A stretch of DNA of 9,168 nucleotides. It comes from CAZNXJ01 sp964577115 (GTDB lineage Bacteria > Planctomycetota > Planctomycetia > Pirellulales > Pirellulaceae). The stretch spans positions 1 to 9,168 of the forward strand of contig CAZNXJ010000064.1 of NCBI GenBank assembly GCA_964577115.1, in the 5' to 3' direction. The first letter of the stretch is position 1. Every line of letters begins with the position of its first letter. The notes under the pieces were generated by a model that was given only the letters and a program-made list of their open reading frames with translations, ran no database searches and had not been told where the DNA came from. The position numbers were made by a program, and so were the translations under genes. Positions 1 through 6,566 of the stretch are shown one piece after another.

Positions 1-227
1 CCGCGCGAGGTTTCTCTCCTTCCCCCGTCGCTTTGACGCTTCACCCCCGCGCCCTCGGGTGAGGCGCTCTCTCTGTGGAATGGAATGAATGGGTGTATTG
101 GATTGTCCTTAACGCCTGGGAAAAATGGCGTGTCTGGCGAGACTCTCTTGCGTGCTCGAGGCGGGCGGATTAAACAGGGATTCGTGGCCGAGTCGCGCGT
201 GCGTTTGGACCAGGAATTGCCGGTCCC

Positions 228-261
228 AAAATCCGCGCAAAAGTTGTGGAAAATTCCGCGC
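228..261 (+). promoter_or_regulatory. Tandem A4-T/TT-CCGCGC motif upstream of the Gly-rich protein gene
   Basis: AAAATCCGCGC (228-238) and AAAATTCCGCGC (250-261) are near-identical and 22 bp apart start to start, about two helical turns. They lie about 110-145 bp before the start codon in the 1-371 upstream region, which holds no gene I can support. A related copy occurs at 3107-3119 in another upstream region. A protein-binding or promoter role is inferred, not shown. Confidence 0.3.
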
Positions 262-371
262 ATCTGAATCATGATGGATGCGCCCGTCTGGGTAGCTGGT
301 CGGTTCGGGTTCGCAGCGGCCCGACGACTTTCGACGCGCAACCCTGCAATCACTGCCGAAGGAATTCCCGC

Positions 372-1874
372 ATGTTCGCCAGAATTAGTTGGCTTCGAGT
401 TGTGCTCGTAGCATTCGCCGTATCTGTCGGGAATGTGGCGAGTTGGGCGGCGGAACCGGCTCCGGCAGACGGTTCTCAGCCAGCACAATCACAGATCGTC
501 CTGGTCGCGCAGCCGCCTAACGGCCAACTGCCGGGTGAAGAGATACCTGCGGACGAACTTGACGAAGAGGAAGCTCCGCAAGATCTGTCCAACGGCATGC
601 AGCTGCCCGAGCCCGTGATTCGCGGGTCTGCGGCCCTCCCCGGGACCTGGCAAGCGCCGTCGAACGACGGCACGCTTAGCGACGTGGTGCGCGGAGCGTG
701 GGTGAGCCTCACCGCAGATGGGCTCCTCCAAGGCGCGATCGCGACGACCACGACCGGTCAAGGCGAAATGATTCCCGCCGAAGGCCTGACGCTCCACTTC
801 GTCTCGTCGGGACGCATCGCGGGCACCGCCGTGACCGCCGCGGACGGCACCTTCGAAGTTCCCGGACTCGCACCCGGCGTCTATTCGATGATCGCCATCG
901 GCCAGCCCGGCTTCATCGCCTACTCGGTGATGGTCCTCCCGCACGCGCAAGCCCAGGCCATGAAACGCGGCCAGCGCGGGGTGGCTCGGCAGGTCGCCTT
1001 CCAGCCGGCTGTCGAGACGCAGATTCGAATCGAAGCGCTGGCCGTCGGCCCGACCTTCTCCACGCTGCGCAACCTCATCACCCAGTTCTATCCCGAAATG
1101 GAGCTCAGCGAAGTTGACGAAGCGGACGTCGTGCGAGCGATCGAAAGCGAACTGGGCCAAGGCGCGGCGGACGAAGGAACGCCCCCCTGGTATCGCGGGC
1201 TCCGTGATTTGCTCGAAGAGGTTCCGCCGAGCACCCCGGCAACGGCTGTTCGCCGCCATCCGGTGCAGCTCACCGAAGACGGTCGCATGGTCGGACGCCT
1301 GATCGGCATCCAGCGCGTTACGGGCCGCCCGAAGATGGTTCGCCGAGCGAACATTTTTATCATCCGTGACGACCGCGTGGTCGCTCGCAGCGCCGTCAAC
1401 GAGCTCGGTATCTTCGAAATCCGCGGCCTGGATCCCGGGCTCTATTCGATCGTCGCCGCCGGGCCTGATGGGTTCGGTGCGATGGGCTTCGAGCTGATCG
1501 CGGCCCCCGAACTTCAGGCGTCCAACGACGACTCCGACACGCAGTTCGTCGCTGCCGCCGTACTCGCCGGGGAAACCTCCAACCTCGTCATGCCGCTCAT
1601 CGACAATCCGCAGGACCTCGCGGCCGGCATCGGTGCTGGGGCCGGGGACGGCGGTGGCGCCGGTGGCCAGGGCGGTGGCGTTGGCGGTGTGGTTGGCGGC
1701 GGCACCGGTGGTGGTGGCGGCGGAGGAGGAGGCGGTGGTGCTGGCGGTGGTGCCTTTGGTGGCGGCGCTGCGATCGCCGGCCTGGCCGCAGCCGCAGCCG
1801 CAGCGGGCAATGATGGCGGCGGTGTGACCATCGTCACCTCGCCTCAGCAGCCTGACGGCGTCGTCATCCCGTAA
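372..1874 (+). CDS. Secreted protein with two carboxypeptidase-regulatory-like modules and a Gly-rich tail
   Basis: A 500-residue exported protein of unknown function. The ATG at 372 is preferred over upstream in-frame starts because AAGGA (359-363) lies 8 nt before it and because it opens directly into a signal peptide: basic start, hydrophobic core to about residue 22, probable cleavage after SWA (residue 26). An acidic linker (about 52-70) follows. Residues 111-181 and 298-368 align without gaps; both carry a core of the form FE(V/I)xGLxPG(V/L)YS, then a GF pair, as in carboxypeptidase-regulatory-like / Cna-B-like beta-sandwich repeats. Residues 419-465 are mostly glycine, including an 11-Gly run, followed by a short Ala-rich hydrophobic stretch (466-478) and a polar end. 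These features suggest a periplasmic or surface structural protein. No catalytic residues are recognisable. It converges on the next gene, with a terminator between them. The coding call is firm; the function is unknown. Confidence 0.9.
   Translation: MFARISWLRVVLVAFAVSVGNVASWAAEPAPADGSQPAQSQIVLVAQPPNGQLPGEEIPADELDEEEAPQDLSNGMQLPEPVIRGSAALPGTWQAPSNDGTLSDVVRGAWVSLTADGLLQGAIATTTTGQGEMIPAEGLTLHFVSSGRIAGTAVTAADGTFEVPGLAPGVYSMIAIGQPGFIAYSVMVLPHAQAQAMKRGQRGVARQVAFQPAVETQIRIEALAVGPTFSTLRNLITQFYPEMELSEVDEADVVRAIESELGQGAADEGTPPWYRGLRDLLEEVPPSTPATAVRRHPVQLTEDGRMVGRLIGIQRVTGRPKMVRRANIFIIRDDRVVARSAVNELGIFEIRGLDPGLYSIVAAGPDGFGAMGFELIAAPELQASNDDSDTQFVAAAVLAGETSNLVMPLIDNPQDLAAGIGAGAGDGGGAGGQGGGVGGVVGGGTGGGGGGGGGGGAGGGAFGGGAAIAGLAAAAAAAGNDGGGVTIVTSPQQPDGVVIP
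1626..1766 (+). repeat. Glycine-codon low-complexity tract (inside the 372-1874 gene)
   Basis: Nearly continuous GGT/GGC/GGA codons encode residues 419-465 of the secreted protein. The tract is followed at once by a short GCCGCA hexanucleotide repeat (three copies within seven Ala codons). Such tracts are prone to slippage. The mixed glycine codons argue for selection on the protein sequence and not only for DNA expansion. Confidence 0.85.
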
Positions 1875-1909
1875 TTGAATAGGGAAGATAGCAGCCAACG
1901 TCGTGTACT

Positions 1910-1945
1910 CGAGCCGCCCGGACTGCCCCGGGCGGCTCGCCTTTT
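1910..1945 (+). terminator. Intrinsic terminator of the secreted Gly-rich protein gene
   Basis: A perfect 12-bp GC-rich stem (CGAGCCGCCCGG at 1910-1921 with CCGGGCGGCTCG at 1928-1939) and a 6-nt loop are followed by CC and TTTT (1942-1945). It lies 36 nt after the stop codon. On the opposite strand the same hairpin has no T-run after it, so it mainly serves the plus-strand gene, though it sits between two convergent genes. Confidence 0.9.
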
Positions 1946-1961
1946 GCGCAATCGATTCCCA

Positions 1962-2966
1962 TCACCCCTCGACGTTGCGCATCACGCGCGTCCGACTCGC
2001 GCTCGGCTCTGTTTGTCGATAAGACACGCGGCGCACCGGAGCCACTCGGACCGACGACCGATTCGATGGCGGGCGGTCGTCGAGGACCGGCTCGGCTTCG
2101 GGCTCTTCGTCTTCGTCGAGCAGCTCGACGTGTACTGCGGGAACGTACACGTCGCTGCTCGCGGCGGCCTTACTGGGTGCGGCCTGAGTCAAGGGGGCGC
2201 GTCGTGGAGCGACCGGCCGCCGATCGACCGGCCGCCGATGGCGCACTTGCCGCACGGCGGGTAGCTCGCTGGCTTCCGCTTCACGCTCGTCATTGCGCCA
2301 CGAACTGCGGAGGAACCGGACGAGTAGCCCTTCGCTTTGTGGTTCGTCGGCATGAGCGAACCGCGTGCGTGCCGGGGAGGGCAGGGGCCGAGCGACTGTG
2401 CGGACGTCTTCTGCGACCTCTTCGAACGCCTGCTCGATTTCTACTTCTTCGACTTCTCCTTCCTCGACTGCGACTTCGACGTCGACGCGGCCCAGGTCAG
2501 CCTCCGCCGACTCCTCGAAGCCGTCCATCTCGGCGTCGTCGCTCGGCGCCGGCAGCGCGGGCATCCGGTCGTCCGTGGGCGCTTCGAGCGGCATTTCGTT
2601 CAGTGGTTCTTCATCCATCGCGGGCATGATGGCCCGCGGAGCCGCACCTTCTTCAAAGGGCCCGATCGGGATGGCTTCGAACTGTTCGGGCCACGCTTCG
2701 GATGGATGGTGCGAGGCGATCAGCCGCCAGTGCGTCGGGTGGTAGCCAAACGTGGGCGACGAGCAAAGGCCAGGGGGCGGCTGACGGTGAAGCAGCCCGT
2801 GCTCGCGGCAAGCCACCGCGCGCGGAGTGGCCCAGTCGATGAGCGACGACGGACCGCCGGCCGGGTGACGGTATGCGCACCCCACCATGGATCCCAAGAC
2901 GCTGAGCGCCAACATCAGCCGGTAAATCGAGTGCCTCGCTGGCGTCCGTGCGTGCGTTTGTTTCAT
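1962..2966 (-). CDS. Probable lipoprotein, acidic then Arg/Pro-rich, with FGYHPTHWR motif
   Basis: A 334-residue exported protein of unknown function. The start at 2966 is chosen over an in-frame upstream start at 3050 because GGGAG lies 9 nt before it and it opens into a signal sequence: basic N-region, hydrophobic residues 15-29, then Cys30 in the context SMVGC. This is a weak but possible lipobox, since position -3 is Met instead of Leu/Val. Residues 53-81 hold several Cys, Pro and His residues ending in FGYHPTHWR (73-81), a short motif I associate from memory with planctomycete envelope proteins. The rest looks disordered: residues 143-188 contain 21 acidic and one basic residue, often alternating with Val, whereas 239-256 contain eight Arg. 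A role as an envelope scaffold or binding protein is inference only. It lies 401 bp downstream of the CpaC-N/BON gene on the same strand and ends 17 bp from a terminator hairpin. Confidence 0.85.
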   Translation of the reverse strand: MKQTHARTPARHSIYRLMLALSVLGSMVGCAYRHPAGGPSSLIDWATPRAVACREHGLLHRQPPPGLCSSPTFGYHPTHWRLIASHHPSEAWPEQFEAIPIGPFEEGAAPRAIMPAMDEEPLNEMPLEAPTDDRMPALPAPSDDAEMDGFEESAEADLGRVDVEVAVEEGEVEEVEIEQAFEEVAEDVRTVARPLPSPARTRFAHADEPQSEGLLVRFLRSSWRNDEREAEASELPAVRQVRHRRPVDRRPVAPRRAPLTQAAPSKAAASSDVYVPAVHVELLDEDEEPEAEPVLDDRPPSNRSSVRVAPVRRVSYRQTEPSASRTRVMRNVEG

Positions 2967-2975
2967 GATGGTCAG

Positions 2976-2980
2976 CTCCC
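2976..2980 (-). promoter_or_regulatory. Shine-Dalgarno site (GGGAG) deciding the start at 2966
   Basis: On the minus strand GGGAG lies 9 nt upstream of the ATG at 2966, directly before the signal sequence. This is what favours that start over the longer reading frame from 3050. Confidence 0.6.
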
Positions 2981-3106
2981 GGTCCGAATCGGAAGCAGCA
3001 AAGTTGGATCGCGGCCCGACCACTAACCGCCGCCCGGAAGTCCGGCCCATGGCGGTAAGGATCCCTACCGAAATATCGTCACTGACCGCGCGAACCGGTA
3101 AATCCG

Positions 3107-3119
3107 AAAAATTCGCGCG
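3107..3119 (+). promoter_or_regulatory. Third copy of the A-rich/CGCG motif, upstream of the 1962-2966 gene
   Basis: AAAAATTCGCGCG reads on the plus strand, with a partial copy AAATCCG just before it (3100-3106). On the minus strand this places TTGACG (3118-3123), a good -35-like hexamer, about 150 bp before the gene start. The hexamer 17 bp further on is a poor -10 (TACCGG), so no promoter is claimed. The remaining intergenic stretch, 2967-3367, shows no supportable gene. Confidence 0.25.
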
Positions 3120-3303
3120 TCAAAGCTTGCCTATTCCCTCGATATTTCCAGCGACGGCCCCGGGCGCAAGCGCCAAGCTAGTCGCGGGACGCGAGGCGTG
3201 ATCGAGGCGCACGCTCACGCATCCCATTCGTAACGATGCGATGTATGTACTATCTCGATGCTTGAACTTGAGTCGCCGCGGCACCGGGAGCCGCCATGCT
3301 CCT

Positions 3304-3370
3304 TAACTCGACACCGTCCGCATGCCGCTCGTAGTAGCTCGAGCGGCTGCGTGGACGCCTGTTCGAGTTA
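3304..3370 (-). terminator. Nested hairpin overlapping the stop codon of the CpaC-N/BON gene
   Basis: On the minus strand an outer pair TAACTCGA / TCGAGTTA (3363-3370 with 3304-3311) encloses an inner perfect 8-bp stem GCCGCTCG / CGAGCGGC (3340-3347 with 3324-3331, 8-nt loop). The outer arm includes the TAA stop codon of the 3368-6154 gene. There is no T-run, so this is at best a non-canonical terminator or a 3'-end stabilising structure. Confidence 0.4.
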
Positions 3371-6154
3371 TCGGCTGTAGACTTCCAGTTGATCCACGAC
3401 AGGGATCAAGCGCACGCGCCGAATGAGGGACAAAATGCCCACGGCCTGCTCTTTATTCGCTACAGTGCCACGCACGTAGAGTTTGCCGGCCGATTCGCGC
3501 ATATCGATCGAAGCGTCGGGGTATAGCTCGGCAATCGATTCGCGCAGCTTCGCGTACTCCTGCGATGTGCTGGGCGCGTCCTCCGGGGTCCCGACGCAGA
3601 CCTGGTAGCCAACGACTTCCTGCGACGATTGGCCTTTCAGCCAGACGCGCACCTGCGTCTTGCCCTCGCGCTTGCCAATGACGGACAGTTCGCTGGCAGA
3701 AAACTGAATGACTTCGCAGATGGACTCGTCGAGCACCTCGACGCGTTCCACTTCGCTGTCGAGCCGCAGCGGGCTCGCCTTCCGCAGGCCGACGTCGAGC
3801 TGCTGGTGAGCGGCCAGGGCAATGGATTCCTGCCCTTGTTCACGCGAGACGCTGCCGGCCGTTTGCGAGATATCCTGCCGCGTGGCGGGGGTTGGCGCCG
3901 GAGTCGGTGCCGCCGAGCTCGGCTTGTTCTTGGAAGGTGGCACGACGATCCGCATAACGTCATCGCTCGGTTTGTCTTCCATGGCTTGTGGCTGAGCGAC
4001 CTGGGACGCGGTGCGCCGAGTGGACTCGCGAGGCGCGGGTGTGGGCGCCGCGGCGGGTGCCGGAGCGGCTGCGCGCTCGGGGCGCCGAGCGACTTCGAGG
4101 GACTGCGGCTGCCGCTTGGCCGGTTCAAGATTGGCCGGCGGCACCGGCACCTTGATGCGCCGGCTTGTGGAGGCCGACGATTCGGCCGGAGCCGTCGAGC
4201 TGACCGGTGGGCGGACGGTTGGCTGAGCGAGCGTCGCTGCGCGCTGAGGTTCGGCGACGGCGGGCTCGGTGGCTCGCCGAGCGTCCACGATTGGCGCGGC
4301 TGGGCGGGGTTCGATCGGCCGGACGTCGGCCGGTGCCCCGCGGCGGACGGTGAGTGTGTCGAGCGGATCGCTGGTTTCCGGGCCATCGACGCTCACGATC
4401 TGCGGGCGCGGGCGACGAGCCCCCGGAGTTGTCGGGGTAGTCGCTTCTTGGGGCTGTGGGGTGACCGCTACTTCAATGCGGTTCGCCGTCGGTTCGGTGC
4501 TCCCCTCCGCGCGCCCCACAAACATGCGTATTACCGGCGGCTCGGTGAGCTTGCTGGCCGGCGCTCGCTCGATCACCGGCGCCTGCTTGATTTCTTCGAC
4601 CGGCTCGCGCTCGGCAAGCGGCACTTCCTCGGTCGGCACGAGCTCGATCATCTCGGGCTCGGCCCGTGACGGCTCGGCGAGAACCGACGCCAGCGGCGCT
4701 TGCTCGGCCCGCGACCCGGCATCCACGAGCGACTCGGCTGGGGCCTCCACATCGTCGGTGATTTTGACGGGCGCGGGTCGATTTGCCGCGTTGACGTTGC
4801 GCCGGGACACGAGCGGCGCGCGCTGCGGGACGAGCGTTTCGAGCGGCGTTTCGGCCGGTTCATCCACCGGTACGATCACGGGCTTCGGCCGCTTACCGTG
4901 CTGACCCGTGCGGCTCGCCGCCATGCTATCGTCTGACAAGTTCCAGCGCACCGGATTCTTGGCGGGCAGCCGCGAGGAGGAAGTTGCTTCCGCGGATTCC
5001 GGGGAAGGCAAGAACGTGATACCCACGGACCCCGGCGAGACGGCTGGCCGCGGCGCGGGCTGCTCGGAGGCCGCTTCCACGGGCGGCGCCGCTTCCGCCA
5101 GTGACTCCGCTTCGTCGACCGGTTCGCCTTCTGCGAGGGTCTCGCCTTCTTCGAGGGTCTCGGCTTCGGTCAGTGACTCCATCTCTTCCGGCGGCTCGAC
5201 TTCCGCGAGCGGTTCTACATTGCCGGTACGCAGTTCGATCGGGATCGCGGCGGGCGGTGTGGCAAATTGCCGAGCGACCCCGGCCGGGTAACGCAGCTCG
5301 CCGCTGCTGATCGGCTCGGCCAGCTCCCGCGGCTCCGTTACCTTGTTGTCTGACAGTTTCTTGTCAGCCTGTGTCTTGGCGTTCTGCGCCGTGTCCGCCG
5401 CTTCCTCATCCGCTAGCACTTCGTTGGCCGGTGCTTCGTCCGTCAACCCGTCGTCGGCCAGCTCGGTCTCGTCTGCACTCGACGTCCCCGCGCTTTGCGG
5501 CTCAGCGTATTCCAAGTCCGCATCGGCCGGCTCGGCATCGAGCGGCTCGGCGTCGACGGCCACCAGCTCGGCGGGCGGCTTCTTCGCGACCACCATTTCG
5601 GAGCCAACGATGCGGAATCCCATGGCGTGGACGAGCCGCCGGCGGAACTCGGCGTGGTTCTTCGCATACTCGGGCCGCTCGGCCGGTTCACTATCCTCAG
5701 CCTCCGGCGCGTCGTGCTCGACAGCTTCGAGCTCCACGGCTTCGAGCGCCGTGGGCATGAGTTCCCCAGTGAGCTCGGCTGCGTCTTCGAACTCGTCGAG
5801 CGTCTCATCGGAGGCTGGCGATGCGTCGGAGGATTCCGAATTGGCCGCCGCGGCGTGGGTGCTGTCGGCCCGTTCCGTGGCAAGCTGCACGGCCTCAGCG
5901 TCGGACGCTTCCGCCGAGCTCGCGGAGGCCTGGGACTCGTAGCTCTCGACATCCGCCCATAGATTCCGCGCGGTCACGGGTGGCGAAGACGCGGCCAACT
6001 GCGAGAGCAGTTCGGGTGCGCCCTGGGAGCTGGACCGAGCCCAGCTGCCGGTGATGGGCCAGGCGCAGGCGAGCCCCAGGAGCATGGCTCCATGGCGCGC
6101 AAGCCGTCGGCGGCGCTGCGCATCGCGCTGGAGCTTTTCGATGTGGATTTTCAT
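3368..6154 (-). CDS. Long exported protein ending in a CpaC-type pilus/secretin N-domain and a BON-like domain
   Basis: A 928-residue exported protein. The start at 6154 is supported by AAGGGG 8 nt upstream and by a signal peptide (Arg-rich residues 10-20, hydrophobic 22-38, probable cleavage after SWA at 39); extending the frame upstream would run through the N gap. Residues 60-780 are low-complexity: acidic Ala/Glu to about 360, with eight hexapeptide repeats at 313-360, then Pro/Arg/Ala-rich. Residues 775-855 match the pattern of the CpaC/RcpA N-terminal domain (T2SS-T3SS_pil_N): DVG, then ERVEVLD, then ELSVIGKREGKTQVRVW, and YQVCV. Residues 864-926 resemble a BON domain (GKLYVRGTV near 890, VDQLEV at 920). 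In known CpaC proteins these two domains precede a secretin pore; here the protein stops after them. It probably acts in the periplasm or at the outer membrane as a partner domain on a flexible stalk. Domain calls are by eye. Confidence 0.88.
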   Translation of the reverse strand: MKIHIEKLQRDAQRRRRLARHGAMLLGLACAWPITGSWARSSSQGAPELLSQLAASSPPVTARNLWADVESYESQASASSAEASDAEAVQLATERADSTHAAAANSESSDASPASDETLDEFEDAAELTGELMPTALEAVELEAVEHDAPEAEDSEPAERPEYAKNHAEFRRRLVHAMGFRIVGSEMVVAKKPPAELVAVDAEPLDAEPADADLEYAEPQSAGTSSADETELADDGLTDEAPANEVLADEEAADTAQNAKTQADKKLSDNKVTEPRELAEPISSGELRYPAGVARQFATPPAAIPIELRTGNVEPLAEVEPPEEMESLTEAETLEEGETLAEGEPVDEAESLAEAAPPVEAASEQPAPRPAVSPGSVGITFLPSPESAEATSSSRLPAKNPVRWNLSDDSMAASRTGQHGKRPKPVIVPVDEPAETPLETLVPQRAPLVSRRNVNAANRPAPVKITDDVEAPAESLVDAGSRAEQAPLASVLAEPSRAEPEMIELVPTEEVPLAEREPVEEIKQAPVIERAPASKLTEPPVIRMFVGRAEGSTEPTANRIEVAVTPQPQEATTPTTPGARRPRPQIVSVDGPETSDPLDTLTVRRGAPADVRPIEPRPAAPIVDARRATEPAVAEPQRAATLAQPTVRPPVSSTAPAESSASTSRRIKVPVPPANLEPAKRQPQSLEVARRPERAAAPAPAAAPTPAPRESTRRTASQVAQPQAMEDKPSDDVMRIVVPPSKNKPSSAAPTPAPTPATRQDISQTAGSVSREQGQESIALAAHQQLDVGLRKASPLRLDSEVERVEVLDESICEVIQFSASELSVIGKREGKTQVRVWLKGQSSQEVVGYQVCVGTPEDAPSTSQEYAKLRESIAELYPDASIDMRESAGKLYVRGTVANKEQAVGILSLIRRVRLIPVVDQLEVYSR
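5075..5218 (-). repeat. 18-bp coding minisatellite, eight hexapeptide units
   Basis: Within the CpaC-N/BON gene, residues 313-360 read as eight consecutive six-residue units of the form xE(P/S/T)(L/V/P)xE: VEPLAE, VEPPEE, MESLTE, AETLEE, GETLAE, GEPVDE, AESLAE and a degenerate AAPPVE. The DNA has a matching 18-bp period, clearest around 5128-5165. It encodes a strongly acidic spacer and could vary in copy number between strains. Confidence 0.8.
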
Positions 6155-6162
6155 TTGGAACG

Positions 6163-6168
6163 CCCCTT
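6163..6168 (-). promoter_or_regulatory. Shine-Dalgarno site (AAGGGG) deciding the start at 6154
   Basis: AAGGGG on the minus strand, 8 nt before the ATG at 6154, fixes the start of the long CpaC-N/BON protein just before its signal peptide. Confidence 0.6.
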
Positions 6169-6253
6169 CGTACCGGGTCCCCCTCGGATCCGCTTGAGTG
6201 CTCGTTCCCCTTTGATCGGACGCGCCAGGCTGGCAGTTGCACAAAATGTAGCG

Positions 6254-6278
6254 ATTATCCGGGAAGCACCGATGGTGC
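6254..6278 (-). promoter_or_regulatory. Palindrome GCACC-ATC-GGTGC next to a -10-like GATAAT
   Basis: In the leader of the 3368-6154 gene, about 100 bp before its start, the minus strand reads a 13-nt inverted repeat (6266-6278) and then, 6 nt later, GATAAT (6254-6259). The arrangement resembles an operator overlapping a promoter spacer. The hexamer at the -35 position (TCCTGC) is poor, so this is only a candidate. Confidence 0.2.
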
Positions 6279-6367
6279 AGGATGCTCCGGCAACGTTGAT
6301 CGCACCGGCGGGGATGAAGAGGTCCCGGCACGTGGGGATAGACGGTACCTGGTGGTGCAAGCCGCTG

Positions 6368-6467
6368 NNNNNNNNNNNNNNNNNNNNNNNNNNNNNNNNN
6401 NNNNNNNNNNNNNNNNNNNNNNNNNNNNNNNNNNNNNNNNNNNNNNNNNNNNNNNNNNNNNNNNNNN
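6368..6467. other. Assembly gap (100 N)
   Basis: Exactly 100 undetermined bases lie between the terminator of the polysaccharide-export gene and the leader of the CpaC-N/BON gene. A run of 100 is the usual placeholder for a gap of unknown length, so a whole gene could be missing here and adjacency of the two sides is not proven by this window. Confidence 0.97.
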
Positions 6468-6485
6468 GGCCAGTGGCGGTCGACG

Positions 6486-6529
6486 AAAAAAGGCCGGAGG
6501 ATCGCGCGACGGCGCGTGTCCTCCGGCCT
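6486..6529 (-). terminator. Intrinsic terminator of the polysaccharide-export gene
   Basis: On the minus strand a perfect 11-bp stem (AGGCCGGAGGA / TCCTCCGGCCT, plus-strand arms 6491-6501 and 6519-6529) with a 17-nt loop that can itself pair (CGCG) is followed by six T (6486-6491, the first also closing the stem). It begins 37 nt after the stop codon. This is a classic Rho-independent terminator and closes the 8807-6567 transcript. Confidence 0.93.
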
Positions 6530-6566
6530 ACGTTGTGAAGCGTTTTGTGACGCTGGCGGCTGCGGC

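Noticed and set aside
41..62. Hairpin TCACCC / GGGTGA near the window start as a terminator of an upstream gene
   Set aside because: Only 6 bp with a 10-nt loop and no T-run; not distinguishable from chance in GC-rich DNA.
95..123. TTGGAT with 17-bp spacing to AAAAAT as a sigma-70-type promoter
   Set aside because: Three and four matches out of six to the consensus are weak, and planctomycete promoters are poorly defined.
489..1898. Long minus-strand open frame opposite the Gly-rich secreted protein (469 residues)
   Set aside because: High GC produces long antisense frames; the plus-strand frame has a ribosome site, signal peptide, duplicated modules and a terminator, while this one shows biased composition and no domain.
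3629..4669. 346-residue plus-strand frame opposite the stalk protein
   Set aside because: Antisense shadow: His/Arg/Leu-rich composition typical of the complement of GC-rich coding, with no recognisable domain.
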